DNA from: Ectobius pallidus | Taxonomy: Eukaryota > Arthropoda > Insecta > Blattodea > Ectobiidae | Direction of reading: 5' to 3' | DNA: 64,000 nt | Assembly (NCBI GenBank): GCA_964059195.1 | Contig: CAXKWD010000005.1 | Coordinates: 144,547,686-144,611,685 of the forward strand | Shown here: positions 31,869 through 41,659 of the stretch, in pieces | Layout of the letters: every line of letters begins with the position of its first letter | Numbering within the stretch: the first letter of the stretch is position 1 | Translations under genes and position numbers: made by a program | The notes under the pieces: generated by a model | What the model saw: the letters and a program-made list of their open reading frames with translations, nothing else | Databases searched by the model: none | Told to the model about the DNA's origin: nothing

Positions 31869-33034
31869 AAACGAATGCAGTGGCTGCAGGACATATGATT
31901 AGCCTGTAAATTTTTCAGTTTATGGAAACACTAAATTATAATTTACCTGTTGATGAATGATTAAGAATGAGGTTTTCGTCGATCACTAAGAAGACATGAA
32001 GTCAATTTAATGAAAATGTTAACTCTATCTCGCTTCAGTATTGACTTATGAGCACCAAATTATAATGTCTTTAATGCTCTGTAGCATGCACATTTTACAT
32101 CATGACATAGAGCAAAAATCTCCTGATAAAAATGGTTTTTTATGGCCCCTCTATACACAGGTAAAATATTTCGGTGTTATTCATTAACACAATATATATG
32201 TTTATTTATAAAATACATTAAAATTTGAGCGAAAAGGTGAAACTTAAATCAGTTCTGTTATTGTAGGTAGTTTCGTTTATACGACATATAAGAATAATTT
32301 TAAAAAGCAATCATTAAAGTATTATGGAAAGTACCACTAAAATGCCAAATCGGTGCACGAGAGGCAACTTAATTGTGATGAAAATTATCAGTATTGGTAA
32401 TAGTTATAAAAGATTATGATTAGAATAAAATAAGTAGTGATTATTGAGTATGCAAATTAGAAGATGCATGCTTGATTGGTTACTGAGAATGTAGACCTAC
32501 TATATAACTCAATATTATTTTAGTACCGTACTGAAACCTGTAAGTCCCCCTTAGTGAAATTTCCAAACTGCTAAGAAAAAGAGGTAGGCCTGACCGAAAT
32601 AAAAGACAGGGGTATATAAGTAAAGAAAAATAGAAATATATAATTTAATATTTAAATATTTTGTTTATCTCTATTAAAAATTTATCTGCATAATGTTTCA
32701 ATTAACTAATATTTCTTGACCCATTTCGATAGAATAAAAGAGTGCCGTAATTTTACAATTTTTTAGCTTTCATTTTCAAGAATATTACTCCTGCTTAAAA
32801 TTTTATGTACCGAAAAAGTAAATACAGCAAATTGTGAGTTTTTCCTTGTAACTTCAAGAAAGTAGGTATAGCTGACACATTTTCCACCACAGGCGATTGT
32901 TCCGTTGTATAAAGATAAAATATTCCATACTAAATTCATACCATGTTTTCACTCTTCGAAAAATTTCCAATTTTCTTACATATCTTGTGTACGTATATGC
33001 TCTTTTGTCGAGTTTTATATTTATGTTTTTCTAG
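31869..33034. other. Stretch without a gene
   Basis: AT-rich. Holds the right member of the inverted pair (32105-32190). No gene recognised. Confidence 0.5.
32105..32190 (+). repeat. Inverted repeat partner of 27393-27477
   Basis: See the partner entry. The arms are about 85 bp and 4.6 kb apart. Confidence 0.75.
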
Positions 33035-33162
33035 GTGCTATAGCAGAGGACTTCTCGATGAAGACGGCAACTTTCGCCTGCTTGATAACTCTGGTAACGT
33101 TCGCTTGCTACGGGTACAGGTTCCCTAGTGAAGTGCATTTTGTACGTTCGTTGGAAAAATAA
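33035..33162 (+). CDS. Candidate exon encoding a 34-residue secreted-type peptide
   Basis: A pyrimidine-rich acceptor (TTATGTTTTTCTAG, ending 33034) precedes GC-richer sequence with an ATG at 33058. The 34 codons to TAA at 33162 read MKTATFACLITLVTFACYG, YRFPSEVHFVRSLEK. The first 19 residues have the shape of a signal peptide: a basic residue, a hydrophobic core and small residues before the likely cut after CYG. The frame could stop here or splice on at CTG/GTAACG (33091). AAAATAAAATG follows the stop, weakly poly(A)-like. I do not recognise the peptide. A Helitron 3' end lies 131 bp downstream, so this could be a captured exon fragment. Confidence 0.3.
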
Positions 33163-33263
33163 AATGATGACTAAGGCAATCTTTTGTTATTACTATGGCC
33201 CGGAAGTTAAGCAAAATTCCTTTGCTATTTGGGTGGATTTATTAAAGAGTTAAATAATTAATT

Positions 33264-33293
33264 ATCATCGGCGAAGCCGTGGGCACCTGCTAG
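33264..33293 (+). mobile_element. Helitron 3' terminus
   Basis: CATCGGCGAAGCCGTGGGCA, CCTG, CTAG then T: the same hairpin and end as Helitrons A and D, one arm mismatch. I could not find a matching TC start upstream, so the 5' limit is unknown. Confidence 0.6.
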
Positions 33294-33858
33294 TTATTTA
33301 ATAATATGGAATTAACTGTTTCTTGATTATACAAATTGTGAAAGAGAACCAAATTGGTTAGCCATCAGATAGCTGTTATGAACGTTAGATGCATTATGCT
33401 GGATAACAGTATCCTTTGTGACGATTGCATCTGTGTACGTCGTATGAATATATAATATACTATTTTCTGGTATAGTTTGATATTATGCAGTAAGGTGTCT
33501 GATGTAACTGGATATCCGATTACGCAGGCACAAGGTTCAGGGAACAATGACCCAGATCACTGTTTTATGCACGTGGACACTTATGAATATTGAAGAAACC
33601 ATTGTAGTATTTTCTCTCAACTTGGCAAATACAGGTGCTTCAAAGTGTACAATTAGTTGAGTGGTCTGATGAAACCATTACAAAGTTTGTATTCAGTCTA
33701 TCTCTTTCCTTTCAGTCATGTATATACGCTATCTCATTCGTTTTCAAGGGCTACATACATGTATGGCCTACATGTTTAGCCTTGTAACTTGTATATAGAA
33801 GCATATCTTTGGAATAGATAAGTAATTACAGCATTCGTATTCAATTTCTTCTGCTTTC
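33294..33858. other. Stretch without a gene
   Basis: Nothing recognised. Confidence 0.5.
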
Positions 33859-34060
33859 CATTGTGTTTCATTTACTTCCAAATCTAAGTTTCTAACTTCA
33901 ATGGCGTCTTTTATTTTTTCAATCCTTCTTTCATTTTTTTTATTTCAATCAATCTTCCCCATTGTATTTCATTTACTTCTAAATCTAAGTTTCTAACTTC
34001 CGTGGCGTCTTTTATTTTTTCAATCCTTCTTTCATCCTTTTTATTTCAATTAATCTTCCC
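33859..34060 (+). repeat. 101-bp tandem duplication, T-rich
   Basis: CATTGTGTTTCATTTACTTC ... CAATCTTCCC at 33859 recurs at 33960 with few mismatches (AAATCTAAGTTTCTAACTTC in both; GGCGTCTTTTATTTTTTCAA in both). Confidence 0.9.
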
Positions 34061-34124
34061 CATCTCCTTTTTTCTTGCTTTATTTCCTTCTCTTCCCATT
34101 TCTATATCTCCTTTTCAATTCCAT

Positions 34125-34215
34125 GCCGGCGTGTTGCAATCAGTATAGCACCGGATTTCTGTCCCCGTGATAGCTGGTTCGTTCCCGGTTTAGGTCGATG
34201 TAATTTCTACGTCCA
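34125..34215 (+). mobile_element. tRNA-like SINE head relic
   Basis: GTTGCAATCAGTATAGCACC resembles an A box region and GCTGGTTCGTTCCCGG a B box; then TAGGTCGATGTAATTTC (cf. AGGTCTACTACATTTATG after the head at 13441-13570, suggesting the same family). Confidence 0.4.
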
Positions 34216-34224
34216 AAAAGACTA

Positions 34225-35265
34225 GTTCCCATGATGACACTAGGTTTCGTAACTACTTTCATTGAAAGTGTTTTCGTGAAACTAACTGCGTTTACGCAAT
34301 ACGCAAGCACAGGTTTTATTTTATTTCTGATGTTTCAGTTGTTGAAATCCCATATACACGTTTGAAGCAAGTATGAATCTAAGCTTTTCACAATTTCCTC
34401 ACTTTCCCATGTCATTTTATAAAACGCGAACAAACTAAAAATGACTATAATATCAAAATTACTATTATAGTTTCATAAAAAGTCGGGATCAACGAAATTG
34501 CGTTGCTGCATAGTGTCGTAAAAGGCTAGTTTACACGACGAAATTTGATTTCGTAACTAAGTTTCGCAAATGTTTTTGCTTGAATGCGCAAGCGCGAAAT
34601 GTACTGACGATTATGAGTTTGACACTACGCAGTTTCGGCTGATTCCAACTTTTTACGAAACTATAATAGTAATTTTGAGGTTATATGATTATTTAGCTTG
34701 TTCGCGTTTTGTAAAATGAAATGGGGAAGTGAGGAAATTGTGAAACGCCTGGATTCATATGTGTTTCAAACGTGCATATGGGATTTCAGCAACTAGAATT
34801 TCAGAAATAAGATGAAACGTGCTGTTGCATTTGGAATTATTTTTGAAGAAAATAGGTGTAATTAGTTTCATGGAAGTGATTTCGTGAAACATTAAGCCTA
34901 TGCCCAATTTCTTCAAAACTAATTCCAGTGCAACCGCACGTTTCACCTTATTTTTTAAGTTCAAGTGACTGAAACCCCATATCCCAGGAATTTCACAATA
35001 TTCCTCATTTCCCTATTTCAGTCTACAAAGCTAAATAAGCCCATTACTTCAAGATTACTGCTATAGTTTCACGAAAAGTTGGAATCAGCCGAAACTGCGT
35101 AGTACCGTAATAACTCATTGTCGCCAGTACATCTCCAGCATGCGCATTCAAATAAGAAAACAGTTGCGAAACTTAGTTACGAAACCTAGTTTCATCGTGT
35201 AAACTAGCCTCATTGCGCTTGCGCATTCCAGCAAAAAAATGCAAATTGGCGTGTAAATGAGCCTT
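34225..35265. mobile_element. Fold-back MITE nest, three alternating copies
   Basis: A roughly 290-bp segment appears three times in alternating orientation: 34240-34530, inverted at 34630-34890, and again at 34900-35130. Shared blocks include ACTATAATAGTAATTTTGA and its complement, TTTCACAATTTCCTCACTT and its complement, and AAAACGCGAACAA and its complement. Ends of the inner element read AGGCTAGTTTACACGACG (34530) and, reverse-complemented, GAGGCTAGTTTACACGATG (35210), followed on both sides by TTCGTAACTAAGTTTCGCAA. GTGTAAATGAGCC at the far end suggests an outer, older copy. No coding sequence; superfamily unknown. Confidence 0.65.
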
Positions 35266-35279
35266 GGATGTGACGGAGT

Positions 35280-35345
35280 CATGTCTGTAGATTTACAGGC
35301 ATGTAGAAGAACCCCTGTGGGACAAATTCCAGCACATCACTTACG
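35280..35345 (+). mobile_element. SINE fragment related to 38075-38330
   Basis: TGTAGATTTACAGGCATGTA, GAAGAACCCC, GGGACAAATTCC aligns with CGTAGATTTACGGGACGTAA, AAGAACTCC, GGACAAAATTCC at 38186-38245. Confidence 0.45.
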
Positions 35346-35456
35346 CTCACAGACCTAAATAGCATGGTAAAGATTTTTCTTTTCAGTTATTTTTCCATAT
35401 AATAATTGGAAGCAAATAATTGTAAATAAACTTTCACTGAATTCTTAGAAATGGTC

Positions 35457-35595
35457 GCCTGTATGATCTAGAGGCTACCGTAGTTGATTACGGATCCGTA
35501 GACTTGGGTTTGATTCCCAGCATTTCGGATTTTTTAATCCCTGGAATGGGGAGCACTCAGCATCGTGAGGACAACTGAGAAGCTGCTTGTTAAAT
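35457..35595 (+). mobile_element. tRNA-derived SINE (family 4)
   Basis: TGATCTAGAGGCTACCG (A box region) and TTGGGTTTGATTCCCAG (B box), then TTAATCCCTGGAATGGGG, AGCACTCAGCATCGTGAGG. Single copy in the window, but the head-body layout is that of a tRNA-derived SINE. Confidence 0.5.
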
Positions 35596-35671
35596 AAAGA
35601 AATAAACTTTGTGTTCTTAATTAATCTTTATTTATACTCCTTTGAACATCGAGGTCACATCAAAACATTTG

Positions 35672-35768
35672 CCAAAGTCAAATTGGCCTGTGACGGGTTT
35701 GGACCTGGGACCTCCTCAATGCGAGTCCAAGACACCACCATCTCGGCCATCTTGCTCGGTCACTCAGT
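35672..35768 (-). mobile_element. tRNA-derived SINE (family 6), best copy
   Basis: On the minus strand: AGATGGCCGAGATGGTGGTG (A box), TCCCAGGTCCAAACCCG (B box), CAGGCCAATTTGACTTTG. Same layout as 14563-14645. Resembles a type II (Leu/Ser-like) tRNA head with a longer variable region. Confidence 0.55.
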
Positions 35769-36620
35769 GTTATTGAACTCTACTTCTCAAGGTTGAAGTT
35801 CCCGACGTTTTTATAACTTACATTCCTTGGATATGAAATATGGCCTGATCGATTGATACACTGTCCATATGTTTCCATCCTATTCAGTTTTGACGTCATT
35901 GTAGAAATCACGTGCTCTAGTCGTGGTCTTTATTTTCACAGAGCATGACTGGGCTGTGATATTGAGAATATTCGCACCTGTAACTCTCATGAAGCTCTCT
36001 TTAGTTCAAATCCGCATAATTTATGTTCTCCAGATGAGCTTATGTTTAAAAGTTTCAACGGAAAATTTCTTGTCGATTCATAAATATCCTATACCTGTGT
36101 TATATATTTATAAAATTGAACACGCTACACTTCCTTGGATATTTGGAAGATATTAATAGAGATTCAGGATTTTCACAACTTCACAAGTGTGTCATATATA
36201 GACATAACCCTAATGGTCACGGCCTATTACAGAGTTGCTTGTACATTAGCAAATAAACTTGAATTGTGGAATCTGATGATCATCTCACGATGTCATTGCT
36301 CTCATTATATGACACTCGTCCGAATACCCAGCGAAGACCTGTACAGATACACGTTTTCATATCTTCTCAATTTAAAAAAAAGTCTATTTCTTTTTTGGCT
36401 TTTATGCAGAAACCGACCTAATAAAAGTTACACAGAAAAGACAAGTACCTATTTCTGAATCATTTAATAACTCAGCATTCGTGATTGAAAAATAAGTACA
36501 AGGAAAAGTAGGTAGAGCCTACTTGAAAACTCAAAAAGGTATAGCACTGAACTTGAAAACAATTTTAATAAATTACAGCTGATGAAATTATCTTGAAGTC
36601 ACTAAATCCACTGTATCATT
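35769..36620. other. Stretch without a supported gene
   Basis: TTATTTTCACAG at about 35930 would make a fair splice acceptor, but the sequence after it has no convincing exon. Frames at 35923-36156 and 36135-36458 show no motif. Confidence 0.45.
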
Positions 36621-36876
36621 TCTAGAGTGATAGGGAAAAGCGAATAAGTCAAAATACCAGGTTTTAGGAGAGACAAAAAAAACAAATTATTTCCACAGCA
36701 TTGTTACAATATTTAGTTCAGTCCACCACATATTTTTACACAGTATCTTATACTGTGTAAAAATATCTGGGTGGGCTAATCTAAATAGCGTAACAATACT
36801 GTGGAAATAAATAGTTTTTTGTCCTTCCTGAAACTCTGGTATTTTGACTTATTCGCTTTTTCCCTATCACTCTAGA
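36621..36876. mobile_element. Palindromic MITE, TA-flanked
   Basis: Nearly the whole 256 bp is one inverted repeat. Left arm GAGTGATAGGGAAAAGCGAA, TAAGTCAAAATACCAG, TTATTTCCACAG, ATATTTTTACACAGTAT; the right arm is its complement with scattered mismatches and small indels. CTAG abuts both tips (TCTAGAGTG and CACTCTAGA), consistent with a TA target duplication of a Tc1/mariner-type element, though TTAA-like or other targets cannot be excluded. No coding sequence. Confidence 0.7.
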
Positions 36877-38074
36877 TTTTATCTACGATATTATTGTTGC
36901 AAAATTAGCCATTCTTTACACTTTTCCATTGTAGAAATTTAACTTAATTGTTGTGTAGGCGTATCCACAGCAACGTCGTATAATGTTTTATACTACACTT
37001 TTATAACACTTCTATAACACTTTGTGAAATATTTAAAAGAATACTTTTTGAGTTTCTTTGGACGTACCAGCAGACTGTTTCTTTAAAAATGTATAGCATA
37101 AGTTTTCATTGTAAGTTTTCAGTGCTGACATTATCATTGAGTATTCCGACTATAGGCTAGATGGTTTGGCTTGTTTGAATTTTTCATAAAAATAAACCAG
37201 TAACACATTTTCTGTAGTCTGATTTAGTTCCTTCTTTACATGGCGTTCCTTGAATCTTGTATAATCAGCTTCATACAACTTTCTGGACTTATCAGGAAAT
37301 AATTTTAATGTGGCATTATGTGCAGCTTCCAGAATTTCTAGCAGACTCATCTATTTCAATTATTTGTTCAGTGAATTCCTCTCGGTAGTCAGCTAGGTAA
37401 GAAGGTGGAAATAATTTGCCTTTATACTTGGCTGACTACCCAAGAGACATTCATTCAGCTTCTAGGTCAGGAAAACCTCAGATATTACAATTTCTTGCTC
37501 TATACTTTTAACACTTAATTACAAACAAAAATTTGTTTATGTCATTTTTGGAAAATTTCACAGGTAGGTTCCCGAAATTTATTTTTTCCACTTATATCTA
37601 GCCCTAGGGCCTGTTTCTTTTCCACAGTGGGTTTATGACCCATTTCACGATTGTCCGATGGATTGTCCAGAGGATGTAAAAGGATATCGAGGGTTGACGG
37701 CTAATGAAAGTTCTTTTACAGTGGCCGGCATTTATCTGTGTGTTACTCTGGATTCCGCACTATGATGAGCGGCTTGTATGCTTCACTTAAAATGAATCGC
37801 CACAGAAAAAATCAACGGTCACTCATCCAATTTCTCTCCAGAAGCTACTTCTTCTTAACCCTGTGATCAGTCAGGAAGTAGTATGAAAATAACCCACAGA
37901 AGACCCTTATTTTAATTAAAAGATCTGTCTGAAAGCGCAAAAATATAGTTGCTCACTAATATCTACCGGTAAATAAAACAATCAGTGTGAGATAATAATA
38001 TTGAAAATGGCTTAGGAGAAAAACCTTTCAGTAAGAAAACTGTTGAAATTTTCTCGCACTGAAACATCTTTAAA
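36877..38074. other. Stretch with one coding relic
   Basis: Apart from the recombinase-like relic at 37030-37350 and a short inverted repeat (GGTAGTCAGC near 37384 facing GCTGACTACC near 37430), nothing is recognised. Confidence 0.5.
37030..37350 (-). pseudogene. Tyrosine-recombinase-type (Crypton-like) N-terminal domain relic
   Basis: The minus strand reads from 37350 ILEAAHNATLKLFPDKSRKL, YEADYTRFKERHV, ENVLLVYFYEKFKQAKPSSL, then an in-frame TAG where related proteins have tryptophan, then SEYSMIMSALKTYN, a small deletion, and FLKKQSAGTSKETQKVFF before a TAA. The order P-x-KS-x-x-x-YE-x-x-Y...ENVLLAYF-x-ELSK-x-x-KPSTLWS-x-YSML...FLKKQS-x-G is that of the helical N-terminal domain in a widespread arthropod family related to Crypton/phage-integrase recombinases. 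The catalytic domain is not present. A stop and a short internal loss mark it as dead. The family link is from memory of the motif order. Confidence 0.5.
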
Positions 38075-38330
38075 TTTGCGGGGTGGTCTAGAAGTAGCGC
38101 GCCCGCCTCTAGATCCGAAGGCCGCGGTCGATGGATTTTTCAGGACGTAAAGATCCTGAGCATGGAGTCCTTGCAACTTGCGTCGTAGATTTACGGGACG
38201 TAAAAGAACTCCAAGCCTAAATTAGAGTCTCTGGACAAAATTCCTTTGCCCTTTCACGTTCAAGTATTATCTTAGTTTCCAGAGGGGGCTTGTGAGACGA
38301 TAGACTTACCATCTGCCATTCTGCATTCTC
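38075..38330 (+). mobile_element. SINE-like element (family 4b)
   Basis: Head GGGGTGGTCTAGAAGTAGCG, GCCCGCCTCTAGATCCGAAG, GCCGCGGTCGATGG is tRNA-like (a degenerate B box, CGGTCGATGG). Body CGTAGATTTACGGGACGTAA, AAGAACTCCAAGCC, TCTGGACAAAATTCC, TTTCCAGAGGGGGCTTGTGA. A partial copy is at 35280-35345. Confidence 0.5.
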
Positions 38331-38869
38331 TCGGAAAATATGCCTAAGAAAATTCACCTAGGTGACAGAAACCTCCACTTGGAGGCCCTACGCCCTTGGA
38401 GGCCCGGAAAGACAGACAGACATCTTTATGTCATCACCTGCTGACGTTCACGTTATATATTTTTTTTATTTTAACATACTACAATACACTCACTGCTGAA
38501 AATGAAGTATAGTACACTCAAAAACGTACACAATTTTCTGGGAAAAATAACTGGGACGGCTGTACAGAGTCATAATTCATCCCTTTGAGAGGTTTAAAAA
38601 GTGCAGAGCTTTTTTCCATGTGGGCGTTGATAGGTTTGACCTTCAAACTACAAGTCGACTATAATCAGGGACACAAAGTACTAAAATGTACAATTGAAGG
38701 ATAACAGACTCTCTCTGGTTATTTACATTGGAGTCATTATTCATTCTGTTTACACTTCCTTTCATTCCAGTTCCTCTTCTGGACACTTCCTCAACACCAC
38801 GAAGGAATTTCTCGCTGTAACCATGGTTACATCATAGCACACTTCAAACTATTTCACTCTCATCCTTGT
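38331..38869. other. Stretch without a gene
   Basis: Nothing recognised beyond a short GACAGACAGAC run at 38412. Confidence 0.45.
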
Positions 38870-39212
38870 TTCTTTTTATTTATTTAATTATTTATTTATT
38901 TGAAAAGTGTTTATAGTCGCTTTAACCCAGGTGGTCATATCGTGACTTATAAGTTATGTACAAAAATAAAAACGTGACATTGGTTTACACAAGAGAGAAA
39001 ACATTGAAACACATTAAATTATTACACATTTATATTTCGCTTAGAAGTCTTGAGTCTTTTAAAAACTGTAATATTTGATGGCATAATGATGGTGAGTTCA
39101 GTGCCGTCAGCAAATCATTTGGAATTCTATTCATCTTTCGCCATCGGTGGTGCTGTGTACATTCCATAATTATATGTTTAACAGTTAAAATCTTAGATAT
39201 ATGCATATGCAT
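38870..39212 (-). pseudogene. LINE ORF2 C-terminal end and 3' UTR
   Basis: The minus strand 39212-39030 ends a frame with LTVKHIIMECTQHHRWR, IPNDLLTALNSP, LCHQILQFLKDSRLLSEI and a stop. This is the last part of jockey/I-type LINE proteins: the remnant of the C-terminal zinc-knuckle (VKHI-x-x-x-C) followed by the NxLx...ILxFLKDxxLxxxI tail. The 3' UTR follows to an AAATAAATAAATAA tail at about 38890-38875. Everything upstream of the last 60 residues is missing: the 5' break abuts SINE family 1 in the same orientation. Confidence 0.7.
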
Positions 39213-39360
39213 TCATGAACCACAGGTTATTGTCTTTGTTGGACATTACATGATAATATTATAGGAGAAAAATTCCTCTGACACTGGGATTTGAACCCAG
39301 GATTTTTGATTATCCGTGCCAATGCTCTACCAACTGAGCTAAGCCAGAGTTCACTTTTGA
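39196..39360 (-). mobile_element. SINE family 1, complete head and body
   Basis: Minus strand: GAACTCTGGCTTAGCTCAG, TTGGTAGAGCATTGGC (A box), CTGGGTTCAAATCCCAG (B box and T-stem), TGTCAGAGGAATTTTTCTCC, TATAATATTATCATGTAATG, TCCAACAAAGACAATAACC, GGTTCATGAATGCATAT. Identical layout at 50588-50745 and, without head, at 50348-50430. The acceptor and T stems pair but no clean anticodon arm forms, so this is a tRNA-derived SINE and not a tRNA gene. Confidence 0.85.
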
Positions 39361-39573
39361 CTCCGTAAGTTAATTTCGAATTATAAATTATAAATCCCGG
39401 GCGACCTCCTTACTATTTTTGGAAACTTTTTTTTATTTTTTGAAAATGTGTAATCATCTTGAACTTTTTATACATACAAATGAAAGGACACGGTATGAAA
39501 TGTATGTATGATGCACATTATGAGTGGTGTAGGATAGAGTAGGAGCAGACATCCATATATATCCATATATATG

Positions 39574-40130
39574 TACGAGGGTCATTTCAAAAGTTCTGCA
39601 CACTGTAAGATAAAATTAAAGAAAATAATTTATTTTACAAAATACCTTTACAGGCCTTCAATATAATCTTCATTCTTGCTTATGACAGCTTCCCAACGTT
39701 TTGGCAAATTCTATTTTCCGGATAGGGCACCTTCTTTGTTTAGCTGTCTGATTAGTCAGGTCACCTCACTGGAAGCTTCATCAATTGTAACAAAACATTT
39801 TCCATGGAGTGGTTCCTTCAATTTGGGAAACAAATCAAGTCTGGTGGGCTCAAATCAGGAATGTATGATGGGTGGGGAAGTCTTTCCCATCCATAGACTT
39901 GGAAAACGTTTTGTTACAATTGATGAAGCTTCCAGTGAGGTGACCTGAGCAATCAGACAGCTCAACAATGAAGGTAACCTATCTAGAATACAAAATTTGC
40001 CAAAACGTTGGGAAGGTGTCGTAAGCAAGAATGGAGACTATATTGAAGGCCTGTAAAGGTATTTTGCAAAATAAATTATTTTCTTTCATTCTATCTTACA
40101 GTGTGCAGAACTTTTGAAATGACCCTCGTA
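39574..40130. mobile_element. Palindromic mariner element, two transposase 3' ends facing out
   Basis: TA plus CGAGGGTCATTTCAAAAG, TTCTGCACACTGTAAGAT is present at both tips in inverted orientation (39574 and 40130); element 39576-40128. Inversion continues for about 250 bp per arm. Each arm encodes the end of a mariner (DD34D-type) transposase running outward: left arm on minus LPKRWEAVISKNEDYIEGL, stop; right arm on plus LPKRWEGVVSKNGDYIEGL, stop, each preceded by FVTIDEASSEVT, stop, IRQLN. The catalytic core is absent. Two 3' halves of one element have been joined head-to-head around about 60 bp of unpaired centre. A 90-codon frame at 39676-39948 is an accident of this arrangement. Confidence 0.85.
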
Positions 40131-40285
40131 TGTGCATGCATCGTGCCACTTTACTGTATTGCAGTAGTTGAAAGCATGAAAACACTCGTAGCAAAACCTA
40201 TAAATTCGATCCTTATTCCTAAAGCTTCCACCAGCTTCCTGTGGCATTCTCTGGCAATTTCGCTCTAAGATAAAGCTATTCTGAC

Positions 40286-40577
40286 ATCTGACATCTTAAA
40301 AAAAATCCAAAAGTCTGAATGATAAAAACACTTTTTTCTCCACTTACGTCACTTTTAATAACACAGGACTTGTTTCGAGAGCCTTGTTCGCTCCCATCAT
40401 CGGCTGGTGGTCGACTGCAGTCGATGGGAGCGAACAAGGCTCTCAAAACAAGTCCTGTGTTATTAAAAGTGACGTAAGTGGAGAAAAAAGTGTTTTTATC
40501 ATTCAGACTTTTGGATTTTATCAGTATGCTCCACTGTTTATATAACTTCTTTTTTATTGTGTTTTATCTGACATCTT
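40286..40577. mobile_element. Long palindrome flanked by 12-bp direct repeats
   Basis: ATCTGACATCTT occurs at 40286-40297 and 40566-40577. Between them, AAAATCCAAAAGTCTGAATG (40301) through CTTGTTCGCTCCCATC faces its nearly perfect complement ending at 40519, arms about 104 bp with an 11-bp spacer, followed by a 46-bp non-palindromic T-rich end. The left flank itself contains a partial tandem of the 12-mer, so the target-duplication reading is likely but not certain. High arm identity suggests a recent event. Superfamily unknown. Confidence 0.65.
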
Positions 40578-41329
40578 GTTACATCCATTCTGCATGGCGT
40601 CTGACTCACGATTTAAACCCTCTGACTTTGATTTAATACACATAAAAAATGCCATTAAATTATGTGTCCATAGAGTTGTTCACAGAGATACGTAATTCGT
40701 CCATAATAAAGTTCCATTTAGTTATGCTACTGTTTCGTTCTGACAAGTGGCCTTGATGCAATATTAATTGTTCTTGATATTAAGCTCGTACCTTTTGACA
40801 AGTCAATATTGTGGATGTGGAAAAGCCCAAGATTGAAACTAACAACATTATTCATTTCGTGAAACATCTGTTTGTGCTATGGGGTATTTTTGGTGCACAA
40901 GCACTGTTTGAGATAACAAGCAGTTATTGTTCCGTTAATCCTTTGAAGTGCTATAAATATTGGCGTTAGCCTTATCGGTCTTATATCTTAAATCCACAAT
41001 TCTCACATTTTTATATTGATGTCGGTATACTTGAAAGCAATGAAGTGATAACGAAGGACATGTGTACTACAGAACCACAGTGTAAACATCAGTATTCTTC
41101 TAGATAATTCGAGATCCGTTTGCTGGAAAGTTTTTAGGAACAAGACGTGAAATTATATTTCTTTTTACTTCCTCTACCCGTACCATAGGTACTGAACGTA
41201 TACTTTGTAAGGTAAAGTACATTTTATTCGACCTCGATATTCGATTTTGAGTATTCAACAAATATACGTTTTGAAATTCCTTGAATATAAAATAATTTAA
41301 GAAATATACTGTGTGTGTAAAGTGTGTTC
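40578..41329. other. Stretch without a gene
   Basis: The motif TACTTCCTCTACCCGTACC, ATAGGT at 41165 recurs at 52387 beside a LINE 3' end on the minus strand; it may be the extreme 3' end of that family. Otherwise nothing recognised. Confidence 0.4.
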
Positions 41330-41620
41330 CCTATTACAGGCCATGGAGGCCCAGAGGGTTCCAGGAGGTTGAGGCTCCCAGATTTTTAGACTTCGGCACA
41401 TGAAGGTGGTAAGGTTGTCAGCCCTACGCACCGGCCGCTTTACCCCCAGGATTGCTCCTGGTACTCATTTCTGTTAGAGGCTGAGTCGACCCCAGGGCCA
41501 TAGTGCCACCAGAAGGATTAGGCCAATTGAAAAACTCCAACGACCTCATCGGGGATCGAACCCGCGACCTTCCGGTTTGTAGCGCAGTGCCCCAACCACT
41601 ACGCTACGGCGTACCCCCAT
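41330..41620 (-). mobile_element. SINE family 2, near complete
   Basis: Reverse complement of 23800-24090 along its whole length: TAGTGGTTGGGGCACTGCGC, GCGGGTTCGATCCCCG, CACTATGGCCCTGGGGTCG, AATGAGTACCAGGAGC, GGCCGGTGCGTAGGGC, GCCTCCATGGCCTG. Confidence 0.85.
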
Positions 41621-41659
41621 ACTGTGTGTGTACCGTATAAAAACAAAATGTTATATTAG

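Noticed and set aside
39676..39948. 90-codon frame
   Set aside because: It runs through the palindromic mariner in the wrong frame for the left arm; the real coding relics are the two outward C-termini.
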